Source: Pelargonium nanum (taxonomy: Eukaryota > Streptophyta > Magnoliopsida > Geraniales > Geraniaceae). From it: a stretch of 62,359 bases of DNA. The translations under genes and the position numbers were made by a program. This document shows positions 47,101 to 59,447 of the stretch, piece by piece (positions within the stretch are counted from its first letter, which is position 1; each line of letters begins with the position of its first letter). The notes beneath the pieces are model-generated. The model did not search any database and was not told where the DNA came from. It saw only the letters and a list, made by a program, of their open reading frames with translations. The DNA lies in contig JAYMTF010000055.1 of NCBI GenBank assembly GCA_036897485.1, positions 1-62,359 on the forward strand. Reading direction: 5' to 3'.

Positions 47101-48917
47101 CATTTGCTCGAAAAGCAAATGGCTCATGCCCTCTATATCCTGAAGAGGTACATATTAACTCTACAGTTTTAATTCCGTGTACTATTTGCTTCGTTATATA
47201 TTTTTAGTGCTTCCTATTAGAGAAGTCATTTTCCTCCCTAATCTATTAAATAGGCAAATTGTAGATAAGTATACTCAGCTCCATTTGCATATAGCTCCCT
47301 TTAGTTTCATTTTGAAAATGTGAAACTGATGGTAGTAAGGATAAAATGAGTATTCTGAAAAGAAGAAAAAAAGATAGATCCCGTGCCATACACATGATGA
47401 GAGAAAAAAACTGTTGAATCTAATTGACATAATGAAAAATTGAAACTACATGGAGTTAGTTGTTGCAAAAATAATAATAGGAAGCTATCTGCAAATGGGG
47501 TAAGTATAAGGTCCTTAGATGCAACTTTTCCTTGCCCCCAGTCTAAATATAAGCTCATTTTCTCTCTTTGGGGATTTTGTAGGTAGGACTTCTCTTTCGA
47601 GCAATGGGTTATCATCCTAAGACAAGAATATACTTAGCTGGTACCGAAACTTTTGGTGGTCAAAGGGTTATGATCCCTCTACGTGCCATGTACACCAATG
47701 TAGCAGATCGGACTTCTTTGTGCAGCAAGCAAGAGTTAGACTACTTAATTGGCCCTGAAATGCCTCTTCCTCCAGACCGTTTTGAGCCTCCTCCAGCAAA
47801 AAGTGCTCAAGAAGTGAAAGAAGAATGGAACAAGGCTGGTCCTCGCCCCCGACCCCTTCCTCCACCTCCCGACAGACCGTTCTATCAGCATGAAAAGGAG
47901 GGCTGGTATGGTTGGGTTGCTGAAAAGGATGCAGAGCCAGAGCCTTCTCCGTTTGATTTGAGGAGTCAAGCTCACAAATTGCTGTGGGCTGCGCTCGATT
48001 ATATTGTCTCTGTAGAAGCAGATGCATTCTTTCCCGGTTTTGATGATGATGGAAGTGAATGGCCAGATTTTTCAGGCTTGGTCATGGGACATCGGTTGTA
48101 TGAGATGGCTTCTTCTAGAACATATCGGCCAGACAGGTAAATATTAAGCTGACAAATAAAATTATGTTCATGGTTTTAACAACATACTGTACCATTTTTC
48201 TGCTTCAAAATTTTGTTTTACCTCTTTACGTATAGAGTTGGTGATTTGGACCCGAAACCACGAGCATCCAAAGTCCAACTCGCATTTTTGCTGGTTCAGG
48301 TTGCGTAAAATAGACCTGATTAAGTTTTTTCGACTTGAATTGCCAGCTATAGCTACGTATATAGAGTCAGTATTGAGTCAGGCATGCTGCTGTAGAAATA
48401 CTTCCCATCTATTTGGCCTTAACCCAACTTATTTATAGATTATAATGCAATATAAAGCATGAATGTGACCTTGTATGGTTTCTTGAGCAGGAAATATCTT
48501 GCTAGACTCTTCAGTACCATCAGTGATCATCTCTACTATCCAAACCGCAACTGGACACTCTCAGTCCGCGACCATCTTAACAAAAGCCTTGGTGAGGAGG
48601 GCCTTTTGCGGGAAACCCGTCAATCAAAACCGAAGATGTTCCTCTCTCACCCGATTCCACAATGCTCTTGTGTAAACATAAAACCCGAAGAGATCAGCAA
48701 GGACGCGAATCAGAAAATTCTGTATAGTGGCACGGTTGAGTGCCCCAGTTGGATGCACCATAGTCTCCACACGCAAGAAAATACTGCTAATGAGAATGAA
48801 TCTCAGGAAGATGAAGTGGATTTTGACACCTTCCCGGATAATGAACCCAGCAATGGCAATACGGTTGACTCAACTCCATCTTCTGAGCAGGACGAGGAAA
48901 TGGATCCCGATGATTAG
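44104..48917 (+). CDS. O-fucosyltransferase family protein (GDP-fucose type)
   Basis: Ten coding exons: 44104-44268, 44368-44452, 45471-45541, 45620-45708, 45841-46084, 46211-46323, 46669-46759, 47019-47147, 47583-48136, 48491-48917. All are in phase, giving 655 residues. A single membrane segment (about residues 10-30, WAVLGVGVLSLASLLVHLFI) after a short basic N-terminus indicates a type II Golgi protein. Family blocks seen are GGFEKIRTSICDLVTLARLL, NATLVIPE, LRASGQPYLAFHHGLARDSL and YLAGTETFGG. The C-terminal tail is acidic (SEQDEEMDPDD). These plant proteins are related to protein O-fucosyltransferase and are implicated in cell-wall glycan or protein O-fucosylation; the acceptor is unknown here. 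Either of two adjacent ATGs (44104, 44107) may start it. Both lie in the last unit of an upstream tandem repeat. Confidence 0.94.
44640..44756. repeat. Stowaway-like MITE end in intron 2 of the O-fucosyltransferase gene
   Basis: TGACAATCATTTTGGGACAA, then AGGGAGTAT, is the inverted form of the CTCCGTCCCAAAATG end common in plant Stowaway-like elements. The left end is not clear. Confidence 0.5.
48235..48360. repeat. Degenerate hAT-like MITE in the last O-fucosyltransferase intron
   Basis: TTTGGACCCGAAACCACGAG, CAACTCGCATTTTTGC and TTGAATTGCCAGCTATA (right-TIR-like) are typical phrases of the family. Confidence 0.5.
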
Positions 48918-50336
48918 AAATGGAAATGTACAAATGTACAATGATGAAATGGTTCTTTTCTATCTGGTTCGTCGAAGACCTAGTTACTTCCCGGCAAATT
49001 CTTTTGAGACAGAGAGACTGTCTTTCTGAGTCGGTGTCTGTTAGATCATACTGGGAAGAACCAGCAACACGGATTGGCTTGCCTGTTCTTGCACAGCATG
49101 GAGATCATAACGGTAAAGTTTTCCTCGTACAAATTCTTTTTCCAGATACTATTCAATTTTTCGAGATGTGAACTTTGATCAAATGCACACAAATGTAGAT
49201 ATATTTATTTTGTAGACATGGGAATCAAACTATTAGGATTTGTAATATTGAGGCGGGACATTCAAACCCGTCAAGTAGATCTGATCATTATTGCTGACGT
49301 GTTAAATTTATGTTGATAAGACTTCAAAAACCTAGATATACATGTCACATCAACGTATATTTGGCACGTCAACATAAATTAAATGGCTCGCCCCAATAGT
49401 ACAAAGCTCTATAGTTCACGTCCTTGGATGTAACTGTTTGTAGATTTGATCAAAGTTCGTCTAAAAAATGATATTCTTTTTCTCTATCTCTATAATACAT
49501 GTAAAATATACATAACAACTGTACAAGCTATGCTCTGGCTTTAGTGTTATATATTGATCCTCATTGTGAAGACAGTTGCTCTCTTTCTTTTCCCATTTTT
49601 TTGGTTTATAGTTTATGTTCTTGTTTTGCTTTATATGCAAGCAAACATAAATGCACAATTATTTATTCATTTATTTTACATTATAGTTTTAGAATACTCA
49701 GCCCATATTTGTTCATTGCCTTGGAAGTACCAATGTTGTGCAATCATATGTAATGAGCTTGAACAAGTCTTATTGATATTGTTGGGGGTAGTTTTGTAAT
49801 TCCCCACTCAAGTCTTTGATCCACAGAAATCTACAAGAATCCACAGTATTTGGGCTGCAAATTTGAGTAACTATTTTGTTCTAAATTGATATTTATTTCA
49901 ACTTTCGTTTCGTTTCAAATCAAATTCATGTATCTAAACGCAACTTAATATTATTTTGAATTATGGTCTATTTTATTTTTTTTATAAAGGTAATGGTCCC
50001 TTCAAAAAATAAAGCTAATGGTCTATTTAATTTCAAATTGTAGAGAGTATTATTCTGTGGGAAACTACCACCAAGTTGACTAAAATCTATCGAAAATAAA
50101 TGTAGTAATAAAAATAAGTTGCCACCTATTCCGTGACGTCACATTAGCCAGACAAAGTCGTAAATTCTTAAATGGCTCACGATCTGTCTTGGAGAAAAAG
50201 CCAGCTTACACTACAAAACCCCATCTTCACTTGCAATCTCCAAACAGGTCCTAAACCAACAACAACAAAAACAGAGTCTTTGATAAACCCAAAATCAAAT
50301 CTTCGATTTTGAATCTGAAGCAACAAATTTGAAAAA
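48918..50336. other. Spacer between the O-fucosyltransferase and MGST3 genes
   Basis: The first 250-300 bp is probably the O-fucosyltransferase 3' UTR. The middle is AT-rich with MITE-like ends (about 49915-49950). The last about 150 bp is the MGST3 leader (CCCATCTTCACTTGCAATCT). No further gene is supported. Confidence 0.5.
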
Positions 50337-52004
50337 ATGGGCGGTGTTGAAATGCTCCCAAAAGAATATGGCTACGTAGCTCTTGTTCTTGTTTTCTACT
50401 GTTTCCTCAATTTCTGGATGGCCTTTAAAGTCGGCGCTGCTCGCAAGAAGTAAACTGCAAAACTCCATTTCCTTCATTTTTTTACCGTTAATCTGTTGTT
50501 TTTGCTTAATTTGATTCAATTTGGTGATTTTTGTTAGGTATAAGGTGTTTTATCCGACCCTTTATGCTTTGGAATCTGAGAACAAAGACGCCAAGCTCTT
50601 CAACTGTGTTCAGGTTCATTTTTGCTCTCTTTGCTTTGCTCTACTTTTTTATAATTTGTGTAATTAGTGATGAATTGTTTGAGTTCTAGGTCTAGGTTTG
50701 ATTTTGTTTCACTCTCGAAGAATTGAATGAATGATGATTCATATTGATTTGTTATAATTTATGTGTAATTAGTGATGAAATGTTGCTATGAGTGTTGGTT
50801 TAGTTGATAAAAATTTGAATGGTTCTGTTGTGAGTTTTAGTTCTAGGTTAAGTTTCACTTGCAGAAAATGAATGAATGATGAATCCTATTAAGGATGTTC
50901 AAAATTGGGTTCGGGACGGGACCGGACTGATCCTAAACTGATCACATTTAGTCTGTTCATCAATTCATTTGTTTGTCAAAATTCGATTTTCGGTCTGATC
51001 CATTAGAAATTATTTGTCCGGTCCGGTCTAAGGCTAAAATATGTTTTTGGTAAGGTTTTGGACCAATGAATACCCCAACAAGGGGTTAGGATTGATTAGG
51101 TTCACTTGTGAGGTTTAAGTTTGATTCTTGCTTTTGAGTGTTAAAATGAGATTAAAATGAGATTTACTCAATAAGGGTTATTTAGTTGGTACGTGGTAGG
51201 GATCAAATATTCACTTGTAAGTAGAGCTGTCAATTTGGACCCGAACTTGTGGGCACCCGAAATACAACCAACATTTTTATGGGTTGGGTTTGTCATGAGA
51301 AAATGTTGTTCGGATTGGGCAAATCCGCACCTCTTGCAGGTTGGGTTTGTTTTTTTCATCCCAAACCCGATCTGAAACCCAATTGGGCAGGTCTACCCAT
51401 AGGCTTAAATTTGGCTCCCTTGGTCCCTTGTTAAGGACGGTGGCATACCCCACCTGAAATCCCGTCACCTGTGACACCATGACGCTTCATTCTATCCAAA
51501 CAACCAAGATTGTCGCCACAATCTGCCAGTGGGCCGTTTTTTTTAAGATATTTTGGGATGTTTCATTTTACTTTGTGCTGTAGTTCATCAAGTTTGTGGT
51601 TGAGTTGTAGAAATGATATTGGTATTGGTGGAAATTGAGATGGTTGGGTTGTGGGTTTGTGCAGAGAGGGCACCAAAACTCATTGGAAATGATGCCAATG
51701 TTCTTTATGTTGATGATTGTTGGAGGCATCAGACACCCGTGCACTTGTGCTGGGCTCGGAGTGCTATATATCGTGTCCCGTTATTTCTACTTCAAAGGCT
51801 ACGCCACTGGCGATCCTCAGAAGCGTCTCTCAATCGGGTTTGTTACTTATTCACTCTCGTATATAAAGTCCAATATCCACTAACCTGATTTCTACAAATT
51901 TATTGACGTTTTATGCTTTTGTGTACAGGAAATTCGGGTTCTTGGCGATCTTCGGGCTTATGATTTGCACTATTTCATTTGGAGTCGGTCTCATTCGCGC
52001 ATAG
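50337..52004 (+). CDS. MGST3: Microsomal glutathione S-transferase 3 (MAPEG family)
   Basis: Four exons: 50337-50449, 50538-50613, 51665-51837, 51929-52004, giving 145 residues, the usual length. The N-terminus MLPKEYGYVALVLVFYCFLN starts the first of about four membrane helices. The MAPEG signature region is FNCVQRGHQNSLEMMPMFFM, with the RGHQN element that helps bind glutathione. The rest is hydrophobic (VGGIRHPCTCAGLGVLYIVS, KFGFLAIFGLMICTISFGVG). MGST3 proteins are trimeric endoplasmic-reticulum membrane enzymes with glutathione transferase and peroxidase activity on lipid substrates. Intron 2 (1051 bp) contains a MITE-like stretch (51222-51385). All splice junctions are GT-AG. Confidence 0.96.
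50895..51070. repeat. Degenerate GGACCGG-type repeat in MGST3 intron 2
   Basis: Phrases GGGACGGGACCGGACTGATC and GTCCGGTCCGGTCTAAGG resemble the patches at 27375 and 32050. Confidence 0.4.
51222..51385. mobile_element. hAT-like MITE in MGST3 intron 2
   Basis: It begins TAGAGCTGTCAATTTGGACC and ends CCCAATTGGGCAGGTCTA, the TIRs of the family. The flanking 8-mers do not match, so one flank has changed or the right end is slightly misplaced. Confidence 0.7.
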
Positions 52005-54018
52005 TTTTCGCTTAAAGTTTTAAATGTTGGAATAATATAGGTTGGGATATGGTCAATGTTGAGTTTTTTTCGTTTTTGTTGTTGTAGTACTATGTGTTAC
52101 AGACTTACAGTTATGTGACTGTAGACTATGTGATATGTCTAGTTTCGCAATCGATGTTGGATTGTAACTTTTGTGATAATAATACAAGTCTATATTTCAA
52201 AAAAAAAATAATAATACAAGTCTAGTTTTCAGTTTACACTTTCTTGTTGTGCACTCTATTTTTTGCTTGACTGTAAGTGACTAGGAATGCATGAAATGAG
52301 ATATATTGAGTTTTTGATGGTTTCTCGGCTTGGAGCTCGCAATTCTGATTTTAATCGGTTGCAACTTTGAGTTTCGGATTGAGTTCAGGTTGATAGAGCT
52401 AGTATGAATTCGACTCAAAAGAGCTTCAAATTCATTTGAGAGTCGGAGGTCAGGTTGAATTTCACTTTTAAGCATAAAAGGCACGTATTCGTAATGGGTT
52501 GGCCCGAGTTGCAAGCGGTGGAGTTTGGGTTTCGTACAAAATAACATTTTGCGCGTGTTGCGCGACCGGATATATTGTGTGTAAGCTAAAACCTATTTGA
52601 TTTATTCTTAATTTTTTTATGTAAATGAGAGAGAAAATAATAGACATTGGGAAAATAGATTCTATAAATCTTTCCACTGTGTGCAAATTTTATGAATATT
52701 GTGCAGTTATAGTGCAATAAACATGATAGACAGCCTTGTATTAAGCATGCATGATAGTTGGCTATAAAAGATAGAAAATTGCTGTGACTAATTAAATGCA
52801 ATGAAGTATTTGTTTTCAAATGAGATATTGGATGAAACTAATTTATCATTTGTGGATAGAGCACACAAAAGACATTATTTAAGACGTCAAGTTGTAGTTC
52901 AAGACATAAACAACCATTTCAAAATGAAAACGAGAATGGGCAGGACATGCACCCGTCATATGGATAATTGGCCTAGTATCTTTTATTAAAATTTTATGTT
53001 CAATATATTTTTTATTATATAATTTTATTTCATAATTAAATTATCAATGTTTATCATTTTTAAAGATTTGACCGTATGTGCAGTATATTATACCAAATAT
53101 ACACATTAATAAATAAACAAATAATTCATATAAAACTTGTGAAAATGTAATAATGTTGACTTGGTTTGCTCTGCTTTATAATATACTATCTTTTCTTGTC
53201 AAAAGAATAAATCTTTACCTTCTTCCCAATATTATATCAAATATAAAATGAGTATTTATTGATCGTTTTTCTCTAGAAAGATAATGATAATATGGAGTGA
53301 TGCTGAAAGTAAACGGGTGCAATGTAACGAAATTTTAGTGGGGTCGTGTAATTTTTTTTACCTATAATTCATATATAATCAACTTGTTCAACATTCTTAT
53401 CAAAAAATAAAAAAACTTGTTCAAACATTAAAATGAAAAGAAAGGGATATGTGCATTGATCCCGTGCAAAAAAATATCAAAAATGCAGGTGAGGAAACAT
53501 GTTAGATTATAAAATTTAAACAAGGGTTACAATCACCAGCTCGTTGTGCAATAATGACGTACTAATTATAAAGTTAATTATGGTGACGTTTATTAGGTCC
53601 AGACGAGCTAAAAGATGAAGGAACCTCTGTTCGGTGTAAGACTTGGTTTTGAATCATACAACATTGTTATTATGTGATTCGTAACAAATCAAACTCAATC
53701 AATCCGGTTCATTTCCGGCTGACCCGGGTTTTACACGTCGTCGTCGTCGTCATCATCATAATAATAATAATAATAATAATAATCCATTTACTTCGAGAAT
53801 AATTTTAAAATTAAAATGGGCCTCTTTGGAAAACAATACATAAAGCCCAATTATGATAAAATAATATTGGGCCTATTGGATACGAGTTGGGTTTGGTTAT
53901 ATTTTAGCCGGCCCATATTGGATACAGTTTTGCTTGGTTGTTGAAGTAACGAAATTAACCGGTAAAGAACTCAACTTCACCATCATCGAATCGTGGCTCG
54001 TTAGGGCTCAGTGAAGAC
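52005..54018. other. Spacer between MGST3 and AP-5 mu genes
   Basis: It holds the MGST3 3' UTR, AT-rich DNA and a compound microsatellite at 53737-53783. The 62-aa frame at 52801-52989 has no recognisable domain. The presumed AP5M leader precedes 54019. Confidence 0.5.
53737..53783. repeat. Compound microsatellite GTC, CAT and ATA
   Basis: Runs of CGT or GTC units pass through CATCATCAT into about ten ATA units, suggesting stepwise drift of one triplet array. Confidence 0.85.
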
Positions 54019-57000
54019 ATGGCAGCTGGAGGTTGCAGCATCAGAGCCATCTGGATCCTCTCCAATCTCGACTCCGTCGTCTTCTCCAGGTTCGATTATC
54101 CTTGGGCTTCGATTCTCGCCATTTCACTCTTTCACATTCATCGCTCAATTTAGTTTAGTTTCATGGTTTTCAGTGTCAGTGATCTTAATCTCGTGCTGTT
54201 CTAGACTAGATTTTTGTGTGAATTATTCAAATCAGCATTTTCGTTGCTCAATTTAGTTTTAGGATTTTCAAATTTTTGTTGAATCGCGAGGTTTTGTGTA
54301 TGAGATACGGCATTCAATCAAATCCGCATATTCAGAGCTCAATTTAGTTTCATAATTTTCAGTGTCGGTGATCTTAATCTTGTGCTGTTTTAGACTAGAT
54401 TTTTGTCTCAATTTTCTGTATCAGATAAGGAATTGATGCGATTTTGTTGTGGATTGAATTGGTCTTCCCATTTTGCCAATTCATTCTTTCAAATCTGCTT
54501 ATTCATTGCTCAGTTTAGTTTTATGATTTTCAAATTTCGTCTGGATCATGAGGTTTTTTTATATTCACAGCTCAATTTAGTTTCATAACTTTCAGTATGA
54601 GTGATCTTAATCTTGTGCTGTATTAGACTAGATTTTTGTCTGAATTTACTGTATGAGCTACGGGCATTGATGTGATTTTGTTGTGCATTGAATTGGTCTT
54701 CCCATTTTTCCTATTCATTCTTTCAAATCTGCTTAGTCATTGATCAATTTAGTTTCATGATGAATATAATTTTCAGTGTTAGACTAGATTTTTGTCTGAA
54801 TCGTGTGAGTTTTGCTGTATTGATGTGATTTTGTTGTGGATTGAATTTGTCTTCATTGATATCAGGAGGTTTCCTGTGGTGGAGAGGCGATGGCGAGCAG
54901 CTTGCAAGAGTGACAATGAGAGTGCTGCTGAGGATAATTTTAGTTACACTGTGTATCCCTCTCTTCCTTCTGATTCAGAGTTGGCTTCTGCTTTTCTGGA
55001 GAGAAACAAGAGGTTAGGTTGAAATTTAGAGTCATCCAATTCCTTGTTCTGCTGCTCTGTACTAATATGACACTATCAATCATGGTTGTTAAATCCAAAT
55101 CGGGAATCGGAATGCGACTTTTTTAGTTTAGACTAAAATGAATAAATAAGTCAAAAATAATAATTATGAATTTTTCTCAATACGGGTCAAGACAGATTTG
55201 ACATGATCTGGTATAACCGGCCTCTTATGACCCATCAATATCATATGGGAATCGGGTGAATCATCATTCCAATCATGCATGTTGATGTCACTTCCGTATG
55301 TTGACTATTGTTTCCTCCTTTTGGTTCATTATAACTTTTTCCCATACTATTTTTTTTCTTCATGATTATAATTACTGGTTTCTGTCTGCTTATAGGGAAG
55401 GATCTGTTCGTGGGTTTGGCATACGAGTGAGTCAATCAGCCAAGGGATCAGATTCTTGGATAGATGATCCAATTACACGTCATATAATAGGCCTTCACAT
55501 AAACAAAGAAGAAGAAGGAGATACTAACCTCCTATGGCCTTTAATCTTGCATGTGAAGGGCCAATTCTGCATTCTTGTGTTGCCCCTAGTTGAGCCCAAG
55601 CATTTAAAATCATATGCTCAATTATGTGGAAGATCTGATTGTGGGAATGCTGTTGGAGGGGATGAAAATTTATCTTCCCTCCTGCTTGGTCTTCCATCCA
55701 TCACAGGGTATGGTAAGTTCCTTAAACGTTGTTGAGGAACAATATTAAGTCAGTGGAATTTCTCTTGCAATTTTTCTTTTGAGTCATCTTATGTGTTAGC
55801 TCATAGTTCTCAAATTGAAACTTGATTTTATACTTGGTGAGTTTTGATGCTATTTTAGCATGTTTGTGTTTTATTTCTGAAAATGAAATGCACGGTGAAA
55901 TCACTGTATCCCCGTGTTGTTTAGCTGGTACTGTGATCAAGTTCTGTTCATGAATGAAAGAATTTTACTTGGTATCCAAATATCACATTACCCACATGCA
56001 GCAGCAAAATGAATCTAATTTAGTGAGAACATGACTTTTGTATGACCAATACTGGCTCGTTTGATTGAAATAGTGAATATCTGATTTCTTTTATTCATAT
56101 AGGACATTTACAGTCAGGATAAGTGAAGTTAAGCCTTTGAATTAATACTTCTGCTTTTATTTTTTTCCAAGTTCAGTTTTCCAGGCGTGGTTGAACTGTA
56201 TGGTTTGAGATAACCTTTCTTTAGCCGGCAACATTGAAAATTTAAGAGATTTGTCAACTGAGTTTTAGAATTCAGAAGGTCTTTCAAAACTATATATATG
56301 ACTAGATATTGATAAAATCATTGACTGGTTTGTTTTTACATCTTTGATCTACTTCCCCCCTCCCTCGATTCAGAATTACATCCATAGCTTCCTCGCGTGT
56401 CTCAGCATTATATTGTGGCTAACAGGGTATTGTGTTTGATTTCTATATCTGAAATCGTTCTGAAAATATCTTCTTTCCCCAATTGAAATTGTTGATATTG
56501 AATTTTTTTCCCATGTGACATAGGCATTAAGTCATATCTTACTTTCCTTTCACAGTGCATGTATGGTGGCACATGCTATTGGTGACGTAATTTCTGGAGA
56601 TGTGGTGGAACCTGAAGTGGTTACAAATTCATCTCCATCTGTGGGAGGGTTGTTGGATTCATTAACTGGCAGCATAGGAATATCGGGTATCTCCTCAAGG
56701 GCAAAACCAGTTGCAGCACCAGTTGCGTCTTCCAACCCTTCAAGTACTACCATTCTAGGAGTAACTACATTAGATGCTCCAAAAGTTGGTTCAAGGCCTT
56801 TAGACAAGGATGCGCTACGAACTTTCATTAGCAGCTCATTGCCTTTTGGTTGGTACTTTTTAGTATGGTATTTCTCATCTCAGATTTCTTTATATATCAT
56901 ATAGGGGTGACAATTCATGTTCATGTCGTGTTGAAAGTTCAGTATTATATTATTAAATGGCTCAACCCGACCTGACGATTAAATGTGTCAAATCACATGA

Positions 57001-58058
57001 CCCATTAATGAGTGGGTTGACACGACACGGCTAACATGTTTATTCATGTTCGTGTTGTGTCACAGGTCTTGACCTAAATTGCCAGCCCTAAATTATCATA
57101 TTCTTAATCAACTTGCATTTACTTAGCTGTTATCTTATATGCTTGGTTATCATTCATACAGGTACTCCTTTGGACCTCAGCTATTCCAACATTTTTGCTA
57201 TCAAGGTTAATGGATTTTCTTCCTCAGATCTTCCTCCTGCAGATGTGAAGCAACCAGCCTGGAAGCCATATCTTTACAAAGGAAAGCAGAAAATGTTATT
57301 TACAATCCATGAGACTGTTCATGCTGCTATGTATGACCGGGATGAGATTCCAGACAGTATATCTCTTTCAGGTCAAATAAATTGTAGAGCGGAACTAGAA
57401 GGATTGCCCGATGTGTCATTCCCCTTGACAGGGTTGAACACTTCTCGCATTAAGGTTTTATCATTCCATCCATGTGCTCAAGTTCCGGAACATGGTGCGG
57501 ATAAGCAGGCTGTGATGTTCTCACCACCCTTGGGTAATTTTGTTTTAATTCGTTATCAGGCTATGTCAGTCCTCCGTCCTCCAATAAAGGGATTTTATCA
57601 GTTGTCAATGGTCTCTGAAGACGAAGGTGCATTTTTATTCAAGTTACGCTTAATGGAGGGTTACAAGTCTCCTCTGACAATGGAATTCTGTACGGTGACT
57701 ATGCCATTTCCTAGGAGAAGGGTTGTGTCTTTTGACGGGACTCCGTCAATTGGAACAGTTTCAACGACTGAGCACTCTGTCGAATGGAAAATCTTAGGTA
57801 CTGGACGGGGCCTAACTGGGAAAAGTATTGAGGCAACGTTTCCCGGAACAGTTAGGTTTGCTCCATTGCAAACCCAAAGGTTGCCTTCTTCTAGGCTAGT
57901 TTTCCAAAGCATAGCTGATGAAGATAGTGACATTGAGACAGATACTCCTAATAGTATGGTAAATGTGGAGGAATTCTTAATGGAGAAAATGAACAAGGAT
58001 CTTTCTCCAGCTGATTTAGAGGATCCATTTTGTTGGCAGGCTTATAATTATGCTAAAG

Positions 58059-58099
<41 letters not shown>

Positions 58100-59447
58100 G
58101 TGATCAACAAACTTTTCAAATAATACCTCTTTCAGCTATAAGATTTGACTGCACCTTACTTAATACACCGTGTTTGTTTCGTGGATCATACACTTAACTT
58201 CTTTTAATGCATCATTGAACTTGTGAATACAGGTATCTTTCAAGATTGTCGGGGCCTCATTATCTGGAATGGCCATTGATCCAAAATCTGTAAGTTTCTA
58301 GCGCCTCTAACTCGTCTTTTATATCCCAAATCTGTAATCGCTTATCTTGACGGGTTTTTCTAAGTCATATCTTGTACTGTCATTTCAATAGCCATTAGGA
58401 TATCTGGGTTATTGGTAAGGATATTTGCTGCTAATTATATCATATGCACTTAATTTTGTCCAAACCATATCTTGGAATTTTATGTCTCTTTCATTTAGAA
58501 GTCATTATATCACAGAACTCTTGTTCTTCACATTTTGGCAATTGTATATCCTATTGAATATTTTTTATTTCTTTTTGTTCATTAGTGGGTTTCTTAAAAA
58601 TTAAAACAGAAATAAGTTGACTGAAAAATAAGGAGTCCTGGGCCGATTAGAGTTAACTGGGTAATTTATTTTAATTGCATTCTGCCGTTTAGGACCCAAA
58701 TGATCAGTTATCTGAATTATTCAGGAGTGTCGGTGTTTGGAAACTTTCAATAATTGCATCAATCGAGAAGAATCATCATCTTACATGCACTGAAACCTTT
58801 TTGTCCTTGAATGCATATCTAGAATTGGCAATTCAGATTTCGGGGCAGATTTTTTGGGGCTGTTTGGAAAGGTCTGACCTGAACCCGACCCTAACAGGTT
58901 TTGGATCAGATTTTGGGTTTTATATGTAAAATTTGTGGGTTCATGCGGGTTTGCCTTGTCCAAAAGAAAAAAATTTGATCATGGCTATTCTATGCAACCC
59001 GAACCTGCAAAAATACATATTCGGTTTCGGATGCCTGCGGGTTCAGGTCTTAATTGCCAGCTTTATGTATATTCTTACTGTCTTCTTTAACTTACACCTC
59101 TTATTATCAATGTTACACGGCAACTTTAAGGTTCTCTATGCTTTTCTGTAACGTCTCTACTAATTTTTTGAATAGGTAAGCATCTATCCTGCTGTTAAGG
59201 CACCTGTAGAGTTGTCGACTCAGGTACGTACAGTTGTCTTCAGGAGTATTTTTATTTTTGTTTTATGCTAGAAACCCTCAAATGAAATTGCATATACCTG
59301 TGCGTTCACTTCTTGAAATGGTTTGGCACTGTGGCTGATTTATTCGTATATGTGTACATACGTCCAATCCTACAGGTTACTTCAGGGGATTACATTTTGT
59401 GGAATACATTGGGAGAGTGCCCGTTTGCAGTTGCAGCTACCGAATAA
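54019..59447 (+). CDS. AP5M: AP-5 adaptor complex mu subunit
   Basis: Eight exons: 54019-54089, 54866-55012, 55396-55707, 56556-56848, 57162-58057, 58233-58289, 59176-59223, 59376-59447, giving 631 residues. The N-terminal longin-like part starts CSIRAIWILSNLDSVVFSRR. A linker follows with SITGACMVAHAIGDVISGD. A mu-homology domain begins near GTPLDLSYSNIFAIKVNG and includes PAWKPYLYKGKQKMLFTIHE and CWQAYNYAKVSFKIVGASLS. The end is DYILWNTLGECPFAVAATE. AP-5 is a non-clathrin endosomal adaptor; Arabidopsis has a single mu gene of this kind. Intron 1 is built from tandem repeats. The exon 2 acceptor is a CAGGAG (NAGNAG) site that could add or drop one Arg. A CT microsatellite abuts the intron 5 donor. 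Introns 4 and 6 carry hAT-like MITEs. Confidence 0.95.
54100..54860 (+). repeat. Tandem repeat array filling AP5M intron 1
   Basis: The module GATCTTAATCTTGTGCTGT, then TTTAGACTAGATTTTTGTCTG, recurs near 54182, 54370 and 54605, with a partial copy at 54780. The modules GCTCAATTTAGTTTCAT and TTGTTGTGGATTGAATTGGT are interleaved. Units are about 190-235 bp. The last unit runs directly into the splice acceptor. Confidence 0.85.
56902..57090. mobile_element. hAT-like MITE in AP5M intron 4
   Basis: It begins TAGGGGTGACAATTCATG and ends CTAAATTGCCAGCCCTA, inverted. The interior has CGTGTTGTGTCACAGG and CTCAACCCGACCTGACG. Flanks (ATATCATA and AATTATCA) are only similar when shifted. Confidence 0.75.
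58062..58096. repeat. CT microsatellite next to the AP5M intron 5 donor
   Basis: About 17 CT units start 4 bases after the GT of the donor (AAA|GTAAT). Confidence 0.9.
58820..59065. mobile_element. hAT-like MITE in AP5M intron 6
   Basis: It begins TAGAATTGGCAATTCAGA and ends TTAATTGCCAGCTTTA, inverted. Flanking 8-mers TGCATATC and TGTATATT agree at 6 of 8 positions, as in an aged duplication. The interior has ACCTGAACCCGACCC and GCAACCCGAACCTGC. Confidence 0.75.

Noticed and set aside
49544-49799. Overlapping small ORFs in the O-fucosyltransferase 3' flank
   Set aside because: AT-rich, hydrophobic by composition, no start context or conserved motif.
52801-52989. 62-aa ORF after MGST3
   Set aside because: No recognisable domain and no splice or promoter context; could be chance.
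55700-55716. Alternative donor GGTAAGTTCC for AP5M exon 3
   Set aside because: Stronger by consensus but it breaks the frame with exon 4. The GG|GTATGG site restores the conserved SITGACMVAHA.
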